Below, one piece after another: positions 38,784 to 46,222 of a stretch of DNA of 64,000 nt; the first letter of the stretch is position 1, and each line of letters begins with the position of its first letter. The stretch covers positions 37,979 through 101,978 of the forward strand of contig CANRJG010000002.1 of assembly GCA_947630875.1 (NCBI GenBank). Direction: 5' to 3'. Origin of the DNA: an uncultured Lachnospiraceae bacterium (GTDB taxonomy: Bacteria > Bacillota > Clostridia > Lachnospirales > Lachnospiraceae). The translations under genes were made by a program, and so were the position numbers. The notes under the pieces are model-generated. The model ran no database searches. It was not told where the DNA came from and saw nothing but the letters and a program-made list of their open reading frames with translations.

Positions 38784-38823
38784 ATTTCCTGCTTTCTGTA
38801 AAAAACAACTTGGAAGCGCTGTT

Positions 38824-38829
38824 ATTATA
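38824..38829 (-). promoter_or_regulatory. Possible -10 element of the GH13-trpS operon
   Basis: A perfect TATAAT on the minus strand 41 bases before the GH13 start. No good -35 is visible at the right distance. Confidence 0.4.
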
Positions 38830-38884
38830 TCAAAAAAACAGACCAATGTATAGCGAAAAAAGAAGAATCTGCAAAAGAAAAGAA

Positions 38885-38913
38885 TTGGCAAGCGGCAAAG
38901 ATTGGTGTATGAT
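38885..38913 (+). promoter_or_regulatory. Promoter of the DRE-TIM condensing enzyme gene
   Basis: -35 TTGGCA (38885-38890), a 17-base spacer, -10 TATGAT (38908-38913), 42 bases before the start codon. Confidence 0.85.
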
Positions 38914-38955
38914 GAAACACGATGAATTGAGAAAAGCTGAAAGGAAGCCGAGCCT

Positions 38956-40383
38956 ATGTCCGACATTATGACAAATATCAATCTGAGCAGCCAGAGCAAT
39001 CTGCTGGAATTTGATCCCTATGAATATAATCTGCAGGATGTGGCCAATCCCGAATTGTTCCGGGAGATTTACCCCTACTCCGAAATTCCGAAAATTGCTT
39101 ATAACCACAGACATGTGCCCATCAATATGCCGGAGCACATCTACATTACGGATACCACCTTCCGCGACGGGCAGCAGTCCCGTTCTCCTTATACCGCGGC
39201 GCAGATGATCGAAATTTATAAAATGCTGCACCGGCTGAGCGGCGAACAGGGCATTATCCGCCAGACAGAGTTTTTCGTCTACTCTCCCAACGACCGGGAG
39301 GCGCTGGAACGCTGCCTGGAGCTGGGATATACTTTTCCGGAAATTACGACATGGATCCGCGCTTCCAAACAGGACTTCGAACTGGTGAAAAACATCGGCG
39401 TCAGGGAAACCGGCGTACTGGTTTCCTGCTCCGATTATCATATTTTCAATAAAATGGGGCTGACCCGGAAGCAGGCTCTGGACAAGTATCTGGGTATTGT
39501 AAAAGACTGCATCGAATCGGGCCTTAGGCCCCGCTGCCATTTTGAGGATATCACCCGGGCCGACTTTTACGGCTTCGTGATTCCCTTTGCCATTGCGCTG
39601 CGCAAACTGTCGGAGGAAAGCGGCGTGCCCATTAAGATCCGGGCCTGCGATACCATGGGATTCGGGGTTCCCTATCCCGGCGTCGCCCTGCCCCGCAGCG
39701 TTCCGGGCATCATTTACGGTCTGCAGCACTACGCGGGATTTACCAGCGATCTGATTGAATGGCACGGCCACAACGATTTTTATAAAGGCGTGGTCAATGC
39801 GTCCACCGCATGGCTGTACGGCGCAGGCGCCGTCAACTGCTCTTTGCTGGGTATCGGCGAGCGGACCGGCAACGTGCCGCTGGAAGCCATGGTCTTCGAA
39901 TATGCTTCTCTGAAAGGCAGCCTAGACGGCATGAATCCTGCGGTCATCACGGAAATCGCCGACTACATTGTGACCCAAACCGGCTATGACCTGCCGCCCA
40001 TGACCCCCTTTGTGGGCCGTAATTTCAATGTGACCCGGGCGGGCATCCACGCTGACGGTCTGATGAAAGACGAGGAAATTTACAATATCTTTGATACCAC
40101 GGCGCTGTTAAACCGGCCGCCGCTGGTAGCGGTCAGCTCCGTTTCCGGCCTGGCCGGCATCGCCTGCTGGATCAACAATTATTATCACCTGAGCGAGGAA
40201 AACGCCGTAACGAAGAAACACCCCTGCGTGGCGGAAATCAAAAAATGGGTGGATCAGGAATATGCCAACGGCCGGGTTACCCTGATCAGTGATGAAGAAC
40301 TGGATTCTCTGATGCGGGTCTACGGAAAAGATGTATTAAGCGAAGCCGGCGTGCATCATTCCCATTATCACGCGGAAAAATAA
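38956..40383 (+). CDS. DRE-TIM metallolyase: (Re)-citrate synthase / 2-isopropylmalate synthase-like
   Basis: Enzymes of this family join acetyl-CoA to a 2-oxoacid. The 475 residues start the barrel with YITDTTFRDGQQS (metal Asp; Arg-Asp base pair) and carry IEWHGHNDFYKGVVNAS with the metal histidines and LLGIGERTGNVPLEAM. There is no C-terminal LeuA regulatory domain. The TFRDGQQ wording, PEITTWIRA and the length resemble the Clostridium kluyveri-type (Re)-citrate synthase more than LeuA, as far as I can recall; a leucine or citramalate role cannot be excluded. No leu genes are nearby. AAAGGAAG lies 8 bases before the ATG. Confidence 0.8.
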   Translation: MSDIMTNINLSSQSNLLEFDPYEYNLQDVANPELFREIYPYSEIPKIAYNHRHVPINMPEHIYITDTTFRDGQQSRSPYTAAQMIEIYKMLHRLSGEQGIIRQTEFFVYSPNDREALERCLELGYTFPEITTWIRASKQDFELVKNIGVRETGVLVSCSDYHIFNKMGLTRKQALDKYLGIVKDCIESGLRPRCHFEDITRADFYGFVIPFAIALRKLSEESGVPIKIRACDTMGFGVPYPGVALPRSVPGIIYGLQHYAGFTSDLIEWHGHNDFYKGVVNASTAWLYGAGAVNCSLLGIGERTGNVPLEAMVFEYASLKGSLDGMNPAVITEIADYIVTQTGYDLPPMTPFVGRNFNVTRAGIHADGLMKDEEIYNIFDTTALLNRPPLVAVSSVSGLAGIACWINNYYHLSEENAVTKKHPCVAEIKKWVDQEYANGRVTLISDEELDSLMRVYGKDVLSEAGVHHSHYHAEK

Positions 40384-40398
40384 ATCATGGCATGTAAA

Positions 40399-40435
40399 AA
40401 CGCCCTGCATTGGCTGCAGGGCGTTATATTTTTGC
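40399..40435. terminator. Bidirectional terminator between the condensing enzyme gene and pnp
   Basis: Eleven-base stem (40399-40409 with 40415-40425, CGCCCTGCA core), 5-base loop. A T tract follows on the plus strand (TATATTTTTG) and a TTTTT run follows on the minus strand. It lies between two convergent genes and serves both. Confidence 0.9.
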
Positions 40436-40439
40436 GGGA

Positions 40440-42530
40440 TTATTCTCTCACGTCTTTGATACTGAAGCTGACCCGTCCCATCTTGTCTTTTCCGAGACAG
40501 ACCACCTTCACTTCATCGCCGATGGACAGTACGTCTTCTACCTTGTCGATCCGCTTCTTGCAGATCTTGGAGATATGCACCATGCCTTCTTTGCCCGGCG
40601 CAAATTCGATGAATGCGCCGAATTCCTTGATGCTGACGACCGTACCTTTGTAAATCGCACCGGCTTCAAACTCTGTTACGATCATCATAATCATTTCGAT
40701 GGCCTTATGGATCATATCCATATCAGTGCCGCAGATATCCACCGCACCGTCGTCGGTAATATCGATCTTGACGCCGGTTCTCTCAATAATCGTATTGATG
40801 GTCTTGCCGCGCTGACCCACAACGTCGCCAATCTTCTCCGGATCAATCTGAATCTGCTGGATCTTCGGCGCATAGGGGCTGATTTCCGGACGGGGCGCAT
40901 CGATGGCCTTGGCCATAACTTCATGCAAAATGTAAGTTCTGGCTTTTTTGGTCTTTGCAATGGCTTCTTCCACGATGGGTCTGGTAAGGCCGTGGATCTT
41001 GATATCCATCTGAATCGCGGTAATACCGTCGTCGGTACCGGCCACTTTAAAGTCCATATCACCGAAAAAGTCTTCCAGTCCCTGAATATCCGTCAGGACG
41101 ATGTAGTCATCGTCTGTATCGCCGGTCACCAGACCACAGGAAATACCCGCCACCGGTTTCTTAATGGGTACGCCGGCCGCCATCAGCGACATACTGGAGG
41201 CACAGATACTGGCCTGGGATGTGGAGCCGTTGGATTCCATAGTTTCCGAAACGGTACGGATGGCGTAAGGAAACTCTTCTTCTGACGGAATCACCGGTAC
41301 CAGTGCTCTTTCCGCCAGCGCGCCGTGTCCGATTTCCCGTCTGCCCGGTCCTCTGGATGGTTTAGTTTCTCCCACGGAATAGCTGGGGAAATTGTAATGA
41401 TGGATGTAGCGTTTGGAAGTTACCAGCTCGTCCAGTCCGTCCAGACGCTGTGCATCGCTCAAAGGCGCCAGGGTGGTTACATTGATGATCTGGGTCTGGC
41501 CACGGGTAAACATGGCTGAACCATGGACTCTCGGCACAATATCCACTTCTGCCGCCAGCGGGCGGATCTCCTCGATCTGTCTGCCGTCGGGACGCTTGTG
41601 GTCTTTTAAGATCATCTTCCTGACAGTCTTTTTTTCATACTGATAAACAGCTTCGCCCAGAAGCTCGATCCAGTCTTCATGCTCCTCGGCAAAAGCTTCC
41701 GTCAGTTCTTCAGTAATCTGCGCGATATTTTCCTCTCTGGTCTGCTTATCATCCGTAAATACCGCGGTTTCCATCCGTTCCGGCGGTATAAGGCGCATGA
41801 TTTCCTCCGTCAGTTCCGCGGGAACCGCGCAGGAAACATAGCTGTGTTTGGGTTTGCCGCATTCCGCGACGATCTGCTCGATAAAAGCGATAATCTGCTG
41901 GTTCAGATCATGGGCAGCGTAAATGGCTTCCACCATTTTATCCTCCGGCACCTCTTTGGCGCCTGCCTCGATCATGATAACCTTTTCCTTCGTAGAAGCC
42001 ACCGTCAGCTGCAAATCGCTGATCTGCTTCTGCTCCGCCGTCGGGTTGAAAATCAGTTCTCCGTCAATCAAGCCTACCATGGTGGAAGCGCAGGGTCCGT
42101 CAAAAGGAATATCCGAAATGCTGGCAGCAATGGAGGAACCCAGCATGGCCGTCAGTTCCGGCGAACAGGTGGGATCCACCGACATCACCAGATTATTTAA
42201 TGTAACGTCGTTGCGGTAATCCTTCGGGAACAAAGGGCGCATGGGCCGGTCAATGACACGGGAGGTCAGCACCGCGTTTTCGCTTGCCTTGCCTTCCCGC
42301 TTGTTGAATCCGCCGGGAATTTTACCTACGGCGTACATTTTTTCCTCATATTCCACGCTCAGCGGGAAGAAATCGATGCCCTCTCTGGGCTTGTCGCTGG
42401 CGGTTGCCGTGGAAACCACAACGGTATCGCCGTAGTGCATGAAAGCGGCGCCGTTTGCCTGTGCCGCCACGCGTCCGATATCTACCGTCAGCGTTCTGCC
42501 TGCCAGTTCCATTGAGTAACTTTTGAACAT
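40440..42530 (-). CDS. pnp: Polyribonucleotide nucleotidyltransferase (PNPase)
   Basis: Phosphorolytic 3'-5' exoribonuclease. The 696 residues contain two RNase PH domains (the second with SYSVGETKPSRGPGRREIGH and ICASSMSLMAAGVPI), a KH domain (IDPEKIGDVVGQRGKTIN) and a C-terminal S1 domain (FGAFIEFAPGKEGMVHISKI). AGGAG is seen upstream of the ATG. It follows rpsO, the usual partner. Confidence 0.98.
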   Translation of the reverse strand: MFKSYSMELAGRTLTVDIGRVAAQANGAAFMHYGDTVVVSTATASDKPREGIDFFPLSVEYEEKMYAVGKIPGGFNKREGKASENAVLTSRVIDRPMRPLFPKDYRNDVTLNNLVMSVDPTCSPELTAMLGSSIAASISDIPFDGPCASTMVGLIDGELIFNPTAEQKQISDLQLTVASTKEKVIMIEAGAKEVPEDKMVEAIYAAHDLNQQIIAFIEQIVAECGKPKHSYVSCAVPAELTEEIMRLIPPERMETAVFTDDKQTREENIAQITEELTEAFAEEHEDWIELLGEAVYQYEKKTVRKMILKDHKRPDGRQIEEIRPLAAEVDIVPRVHGSAMFTRGQTQIINVTTLAPLSDAQRLDGLDELVTSKRYIHHYNFPSYSVGETKPSRGPGRREIGHGALAERALVPVIPSEEEFPYAIRTVSETMESNGSTSQASICASSMSLMAAGVPIKKPVAGISCGLVTGDTDDDYIVLTDIQGLEDFFGDMDFKVAGTDDGITAIQMDIKIHGLTRPIVEEAIAKTKKARTYILHEVMAKAIDAPRPEISPYAPKIQQIQIDPEKIGDVVGQRGKTINTIIERTGVKIDITDDGAVDICGTDMDMIHKAIEMIMMIVTEFEAGAIYKGTVVSIKEFGAFIEFAPGKEGMVHISKICKKRIDKVEDVLSIGDEVKVVCLGKDKMGRVSFSIKDVRE

Positions 42531-42649
42531 AATAACCTCTCCTTTTCTTTATTTTTACAAAGGAGCGGTCCGAAACTACTGAAAAACACACTTTGCAAAT
42601 ATGCTTTTCAGAAGTCTCGGCGGCCTGTCTCCTTTGTTTTTTACACAAC

Positions 42650-42706
42650 AAAACGGAATTTGCCATAGCGTAAGCCAAAAAACCTGCACTGTACAAATTC
42701 CGTTTT
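42650..42706 (-). terminator. Long stem-loop between rpsO and pnp
   Basis: Perfect 13-base inverted repeat (42650-42662 and 42694-42706) enclosing 31 bases. On the minus strand it is followed by TTGTTGTG and later by TAAAAAACAAAGG. It may act as a leaky terminator after rpsO or as an RNase processing site protecting the two mRNAs, as known for rpsO-pnp elsewhere. Confidence 0.6.
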
Positions 42707-42728
42707 CCGCGCCGGCAACGCCGGATCT

Positions 42729-42995
42729 TTACTTACGAATACCGAGTCTTTCAATCAGTGTACGGTATCTTTCAATATCAACCTTCTTCAGATATGTCAG
42801 AAGACCTCTTCTCTGACCTACCATTTTCAGAAGTCCTCTTCTGGAATGATGGTCTTTTTGATTTTTCTTCAGGTGCTCGGTCAGTTCCTGAATACGCGCC
42901 GTCAAAATCGCAATCTGTACCTCGGGCGAACCTGTATCGCCGGGGGTCCGGGCATATTCGTTGATAATTGCAGTTTTCTTTTCTTTTGAAATCAT
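42729..42995 (-). CDS. rpsO: 30S ribosomal protein S15
   Basis: Binds 16S rRNA in the platform of the small subunit. The 88 residues show the family sequence [18 protein letters not shown] and [18 protein letters not shown]. Start at 42995 by the AGGAGG site 7 bases upstream. Confidence 0.98.
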   Translation of the reverse strand: MISKEKKTAIINEYARTPGDTGSPEVQIAILTARIQELTEHLKKNQKDHHSRRGLLKMVGQRRGLLTYLKKVDIERYRTLIERLGIRK

Positions 42996-43089
42996 GTGAT
43001 ATCCTCCTGTTTTTTTCATCGCGGCATACCAGGTAAGGGTCGGAGCGTCCGTATACCGGGTATTCGCTTAAATCAGCGCGATAATCATA

Positions 43090-44883
43090 TCATACCGCCG
43101 GCTGTATGTCAATTTCTTTCAAAGATTCTTTTGCGCAGGCAATGTCTGCATGAATCTGCGCTGCCAGCGCATCCAGCGATGCAAATTTTTGTTCCGGACG
43201 CACAAAGGAAAGCAGTGTCACTTCCACAAAACGGCCGTAGAGATCCTCATCGCAGTCAAACAGATTTGCTTCCAGCAGAATGTCTTCCCCGCCGGAAACC
43301 GTAGGTTTGACGCCATAATTGGCAATGCCTGCAAACCGCCCCGTTTCCGTTGCTGCCGTGATCACATAGACTCCGAAAGGAATCAGCGTCTTTCCGGCAC
43401 AGGACAGATTGATCGTAGGGATCTGCAGACGATGTCCGATCCGGTTGCCGTGGATCACGAAGCCGCTGATCTTATAATCGCTGCCCAGCAGCTGTTTTGC
43501 TTTTTCCAGATGGCCTTCCCGCAGTTCTTCCCGGATCCAGCTGCTGCTGATCTTTCGTCCGTCCAGCTGCTGTTCCTCCACCACATAAGATGTAAAATCA
43601 TACCTTACGCCGGCTTCCTGTAAGAACGCCACGTCGCCGCTGCGCTCCCGTCCGAATCGAAAATCACTGCCCACCACCAGATGCCTGGTATGAAACCGCC
43701 GTACAATGATATCTTTGACAAAATCCTCCGGTGTCATACGCATAAACACCGGATCCATCCGAATGGTCTCAATATGGCGGATTCCATATTCCGATGCGCA
43801 GAGAAACCGCTCTTCTTCTGACAAAATATGAGTTTCTCCCGCATCAATCACCAGCAGCATGCTTTCCGTTCCGGTTTCTTCGGAAATTTCCTGCAGTTTC
43901 TGAAATAACGTCCGATGGCCTTTGTGACAGCCGTCAAACTTGCCCACCGCCACAGAACGGTAAATGGGCGACAAAGTCTCCAGAAACATTTTTTCGGGAT
44001 ACAGCCGCCATTGTTTCCGGTCCGTCCGGTACAGCCCCGCAAAGCCCGTATCACTGAAATACATCCGGAAAATTTCCTGCGGCTGTACATTTGTTTTCAA
44101 CTCCTGCGGCACAGCGCTCCAGGGCACCGGATTTCCGTTATATAAGCAGCGGTCGCCTTCCGGCAGTACCTGTAACTGCCGGTATGATGAAAACAACGCG
44201 TCTGTTTTCACAAGATACTGCTGCAGCGTACCGATGCGGTGCAGGGTTCTGATCTGTTCCAGACGCAGGGCGTCCTTTTTTTCAAACATGCCCACCGCCG
44301 TGCGTTCCAGTTCCTTCATACAGCCGCCGCAGCCCAGCTTTTCGCCGATATCCCGGCATAAAGAACGGATATATGTGCCTCTGCCGCAGCAGACTTCAAA
44401 GGTGACCTCCGGCAGCGATATATTTTCAATCCGGATATCCAGAATCTCCACGTTCCGTTTTTTCCGTTCCACCTGCCTGCCGCTTCTGGCCACATCGCAA
44501 AGTTTCTGTCCGTTGACTTTAATCGCAGAATACATGGGCGGCAGCTGTTCATAAGTTCCGATAAAGGAAAGCACGGCACGTTCCACTTCCGCTTCCGTCG
44601 CCTGCACTTCTTTTCTTTGCAGCACCTGGCCGAAGATATCCTCCGTATCGGTGGCGACGCCCAGAAGCAGCACCGCCCGATAGGTTTTGGTGTGGTCCAC
44701 CAGCAGATCGCAGGTTTTGGTGGCTACGCCCAGGCACACCGGCAGCACCCCTTTCGCGCCGGGATCCAGGGTTCCCGTATGACCGATTTTGCGCTGTCCT
44801 AAAATTGTACGAAGCCTTGCAATCACATCAAAGGATGTGCAGCCGGCTTCTTTATATACATTAATAATACCATGATACATCAT
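43090..44883 (-). CDS. truB-ribF: Fused tRNA pseudouridine-55 synthase / FAD synthetase-riboflavin kinase (TruB-RibF)
   Basis: One 597-residue frame holds two enzymes. Residues 1-~302 are TruB, making pseudouridine 55 in tRNA: KIGHTGTLDPGAKGVLPV with catalytic D40, PPMYSAIKVNGQKLCDVARS, GTYIRSLCRDIGEKLG and a PUA-like end. Residues ~305-597 are RibF, making FMN and FAD: VAVGKFDGCHKGH (nucleotidyl transfer HxGH), SDFRFGRERSGD, SSSWIREELREG and the kinase motif IPTINL. The two parts join at ~299-306 with no linker, stop or internal ribosome site. The ATG at 44883 overlaps the nrnA stop (ATGA). In most relatives truB and ribF are separate neighbours. Confidence 0.92.
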   Translation of the reverse strand: MMYHGIINVYKEAGCTSFDVIARLRTILGQRKIGHTGTLDPGAKGVLPVCLGVATKTCDLLVDHTKTYRAVLLLGVATDTEDIFGQVLQRKEVQATEAEVERAVLSFIGTYEQLPPMYSAIKVNGQKLCDVARSGRQVERKKRNVEILDIRIENISLPEVTFEVCCGRGTYIRSLCRDIGEKLGCGGCMKELERTAVGMFEKKDALRLEQIRTLHRIGTLQQYLVKTDALFSSYRQLQVLPEGDRCLYNGNPVPWSAVPQELKTNVQPQEIFRMYFSDTGFAGLYRTDRKQWRLYPEKMFLETLSPIYRSVAVGKFDGCHKGHRTLFQKLQEISEETGTESMLLVIDAGETHILSEEERFLCASEYGIRHIETIRMDPVFMRMTPEDFVKDIIVRRFHTRHLVVGSDFRFGRERSGDVAFLQEAGVRYDFTSYVVEEQQLDGRKISSSWIREELREGHLEKAKQLLGSDYKISGFVIHGNRIGHRLQIPTINLSCAGKTLIPFGVYVITAATETGRFAGIANYGVKPTVSGGEDILLEANLFDCDEDLYGRFVEVTLLSFVRPEQKFASLDALAAQIHADIACAKESLKEIDIQPAV

Positions 44884-45824
44884 GTAAAATTCTCTTCTAT
44901 GTCCTTTAAAAGCTTTTCGTAAACAACCGCGGCCGTTCCGTACATCGTACAGCCGGCTGCCACCCTGTGCCCGCCGCCACCGTTGGCTGCCGCAATGGGA
45001 ATCAGGTCGATCTTTCCCTTCGAGCGCATACTGACGCGCCATTCGCCCGCTTTGCTCTCATGCATCAGCACCGCCATCTGACACTCTTCTGTCAGCCGCA
45101 GCTGGCTCACAATGCCTTCGAAATCCTCGTCCGCCGCGCCGATCTGTGCCTGTTCCTCCATCGATACCATGGAAATGATGCAGTTGTTTTCCAGCACCAG
45201 CCGGCTTTTGGAAAGGGACAGTCCTAACAGCAGATTCTGCACGTAAGTTTTGCTGTAAAAACTTTTTTCAATAATTTCCGAAAAAGGAATATCAAATTCC
45301 AGAAGGGCCGCAACCGTCTTTAAGGTCTGGGGTTTCGTATTGGAATACTGCAGTACGCCGGTATCGTGAATGATGCCCGTATAAAGACTGACAGCAGTTT
45401 TTTGGTTCATTTTCGAAAAATCCATCAGGGTACAGAGCAGTTCACAGGTAGAACTGATAGCTCCGTCAATGATATTCATCTGCGCATATCCCGGATTGGA
45501 AATATGATGGTCGATACAGACCCTTGCCGCCGCCGCATCAAATACGGATTCCGCCGCGCCCAGCCGCTTGCTGTCCGCGCAGTCCAACGCAATAAACAGA
45601 TCATAATTACCAGCATGTTTTCTGCAAAGAAAATCCTCCTCCGTCAGAAACGCAAGGGCCGCCGGTACATTTTCTACGAAACAGTCCACGGTCTTTCCCT
45701 GATAATTGATCCGGATATATTCTTTCACCGCCGCAAGCGCGCCGATGCAGTCTCCATCCGGACGCACGTGTCCCCCCAGGGCAATGGAAGACGCTGCCTC
45801 AATCACTGCTTTCAGGTTCTTCAT
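44880..45824 (-). CDS. nrnA: DHH-family oligoribonuclease / PAP phosphatase NrnA
   Basis: Degrades very short RNAs and removes the 3' phosphate from PAP. The 314 residues show GHVRPDGDCIGALAAV, the metal motif LDCADSKRLG, CIDHHISNPGYAQ and the DHHA1 glycine stretch NGGGGHRVAAGCTM. Start at 45824 because GGAGGAGG lies directly upstream; the frame is open 11 codons further but that overlaps rbfA. Overlap with rbfA is 26 bases. Confidence 0.95.
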   Translation of the reverse strand: MKNLKAVIEAASSIALGGHVRPDGDCIGALAAVKEYIRINYQGKTVDCFVENVPAALAFLTEEDFLCRKHAGNYDLFIALDCADSKRLGAAESVFDAAAARVCIDHHISNPGYAQMNIIDGAISSTCELLCTLMDFSKMNQKTAVSLYTGIIHDTGVLQYSNTKPQTLKTVAALLEFDIPFSEIIEKSFYSKTYVQNLLLGLSLSKSRLVLENNCIISMVSMEEQAQIGAADEDFEGIVSQLRLTEECQMAVLMHESKAGEWRVSMRSKGKIDLIPIAAANGGGGHRVAAGCTMYGTAAVVYEKLLKDIEENFT

Positions 45825-46191
45825 TCTCCTCCTCCGGCATCTGTTCCATGACTTCATCGATCAGTTTATTCATTTTCATACCGTAATCAAGGGAATGATC
45901 CGGTACAAAGATCAGCTCCGGCGTATTGCGCAGGTTAAGGGTTTTTGCCAGCTGTCTGCGCAGATAGCCTTCCGCGCTCTGCAGCCCGGCCATGGTGTCG
46001 CTCTTCGCTTTTTCATCCCCGTAAGCGCTGATATACACCTTGCACTGCTTCAAATCTGTGGTTACTTCTGCGTCCGTAACGGAAGTAAGGGCGGACACCC
46101 TCGGGTCTTTCAGACCGCCCCGGATGATGTCCGCCAGAACTTTTTGTATTTCACCGTTAATCCGCATATATTTAATGCTGTTTTTTTTCAA
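45799..46191 (-). CDS. rbfA: Ribosome-binding factor A
   Basis: Helps mature the 5' end of 16S rRNA. The 130 residues carry the KH-like fold: INGEIQKVLADIIRGGLKDP, TDLKQCKVYISAYG, LRNTPELIFVPDHSLDYG. It begins with TTG with GGAG five bases before it. The C-terminal tail is acidic. Confidence 0.95.
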   Translation of the reverse strand: MKKNSIKYMRINGEIQKVLADIIRGGLKDPRVSALTSVTDAEVTTDLKQCKVYISAYGDEKAKSDTMAGLQSAEGYLRRQLAKTLNLRNTPELIFVPDHSLDYGMKMNKLIDEVMEQMPEEENEEPESSD

Positions 46192-46222
46192 TTTGACTCC
46201 ATTTCCGGCACTCTGTCTCTGC

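Noticed and set aside
38830..39771. Long minus-strand frame of 313 codons
   Set aside because: It lies opposite the condensing enzyme gene, has no family motifs and arises from the codon bias of the real gene.
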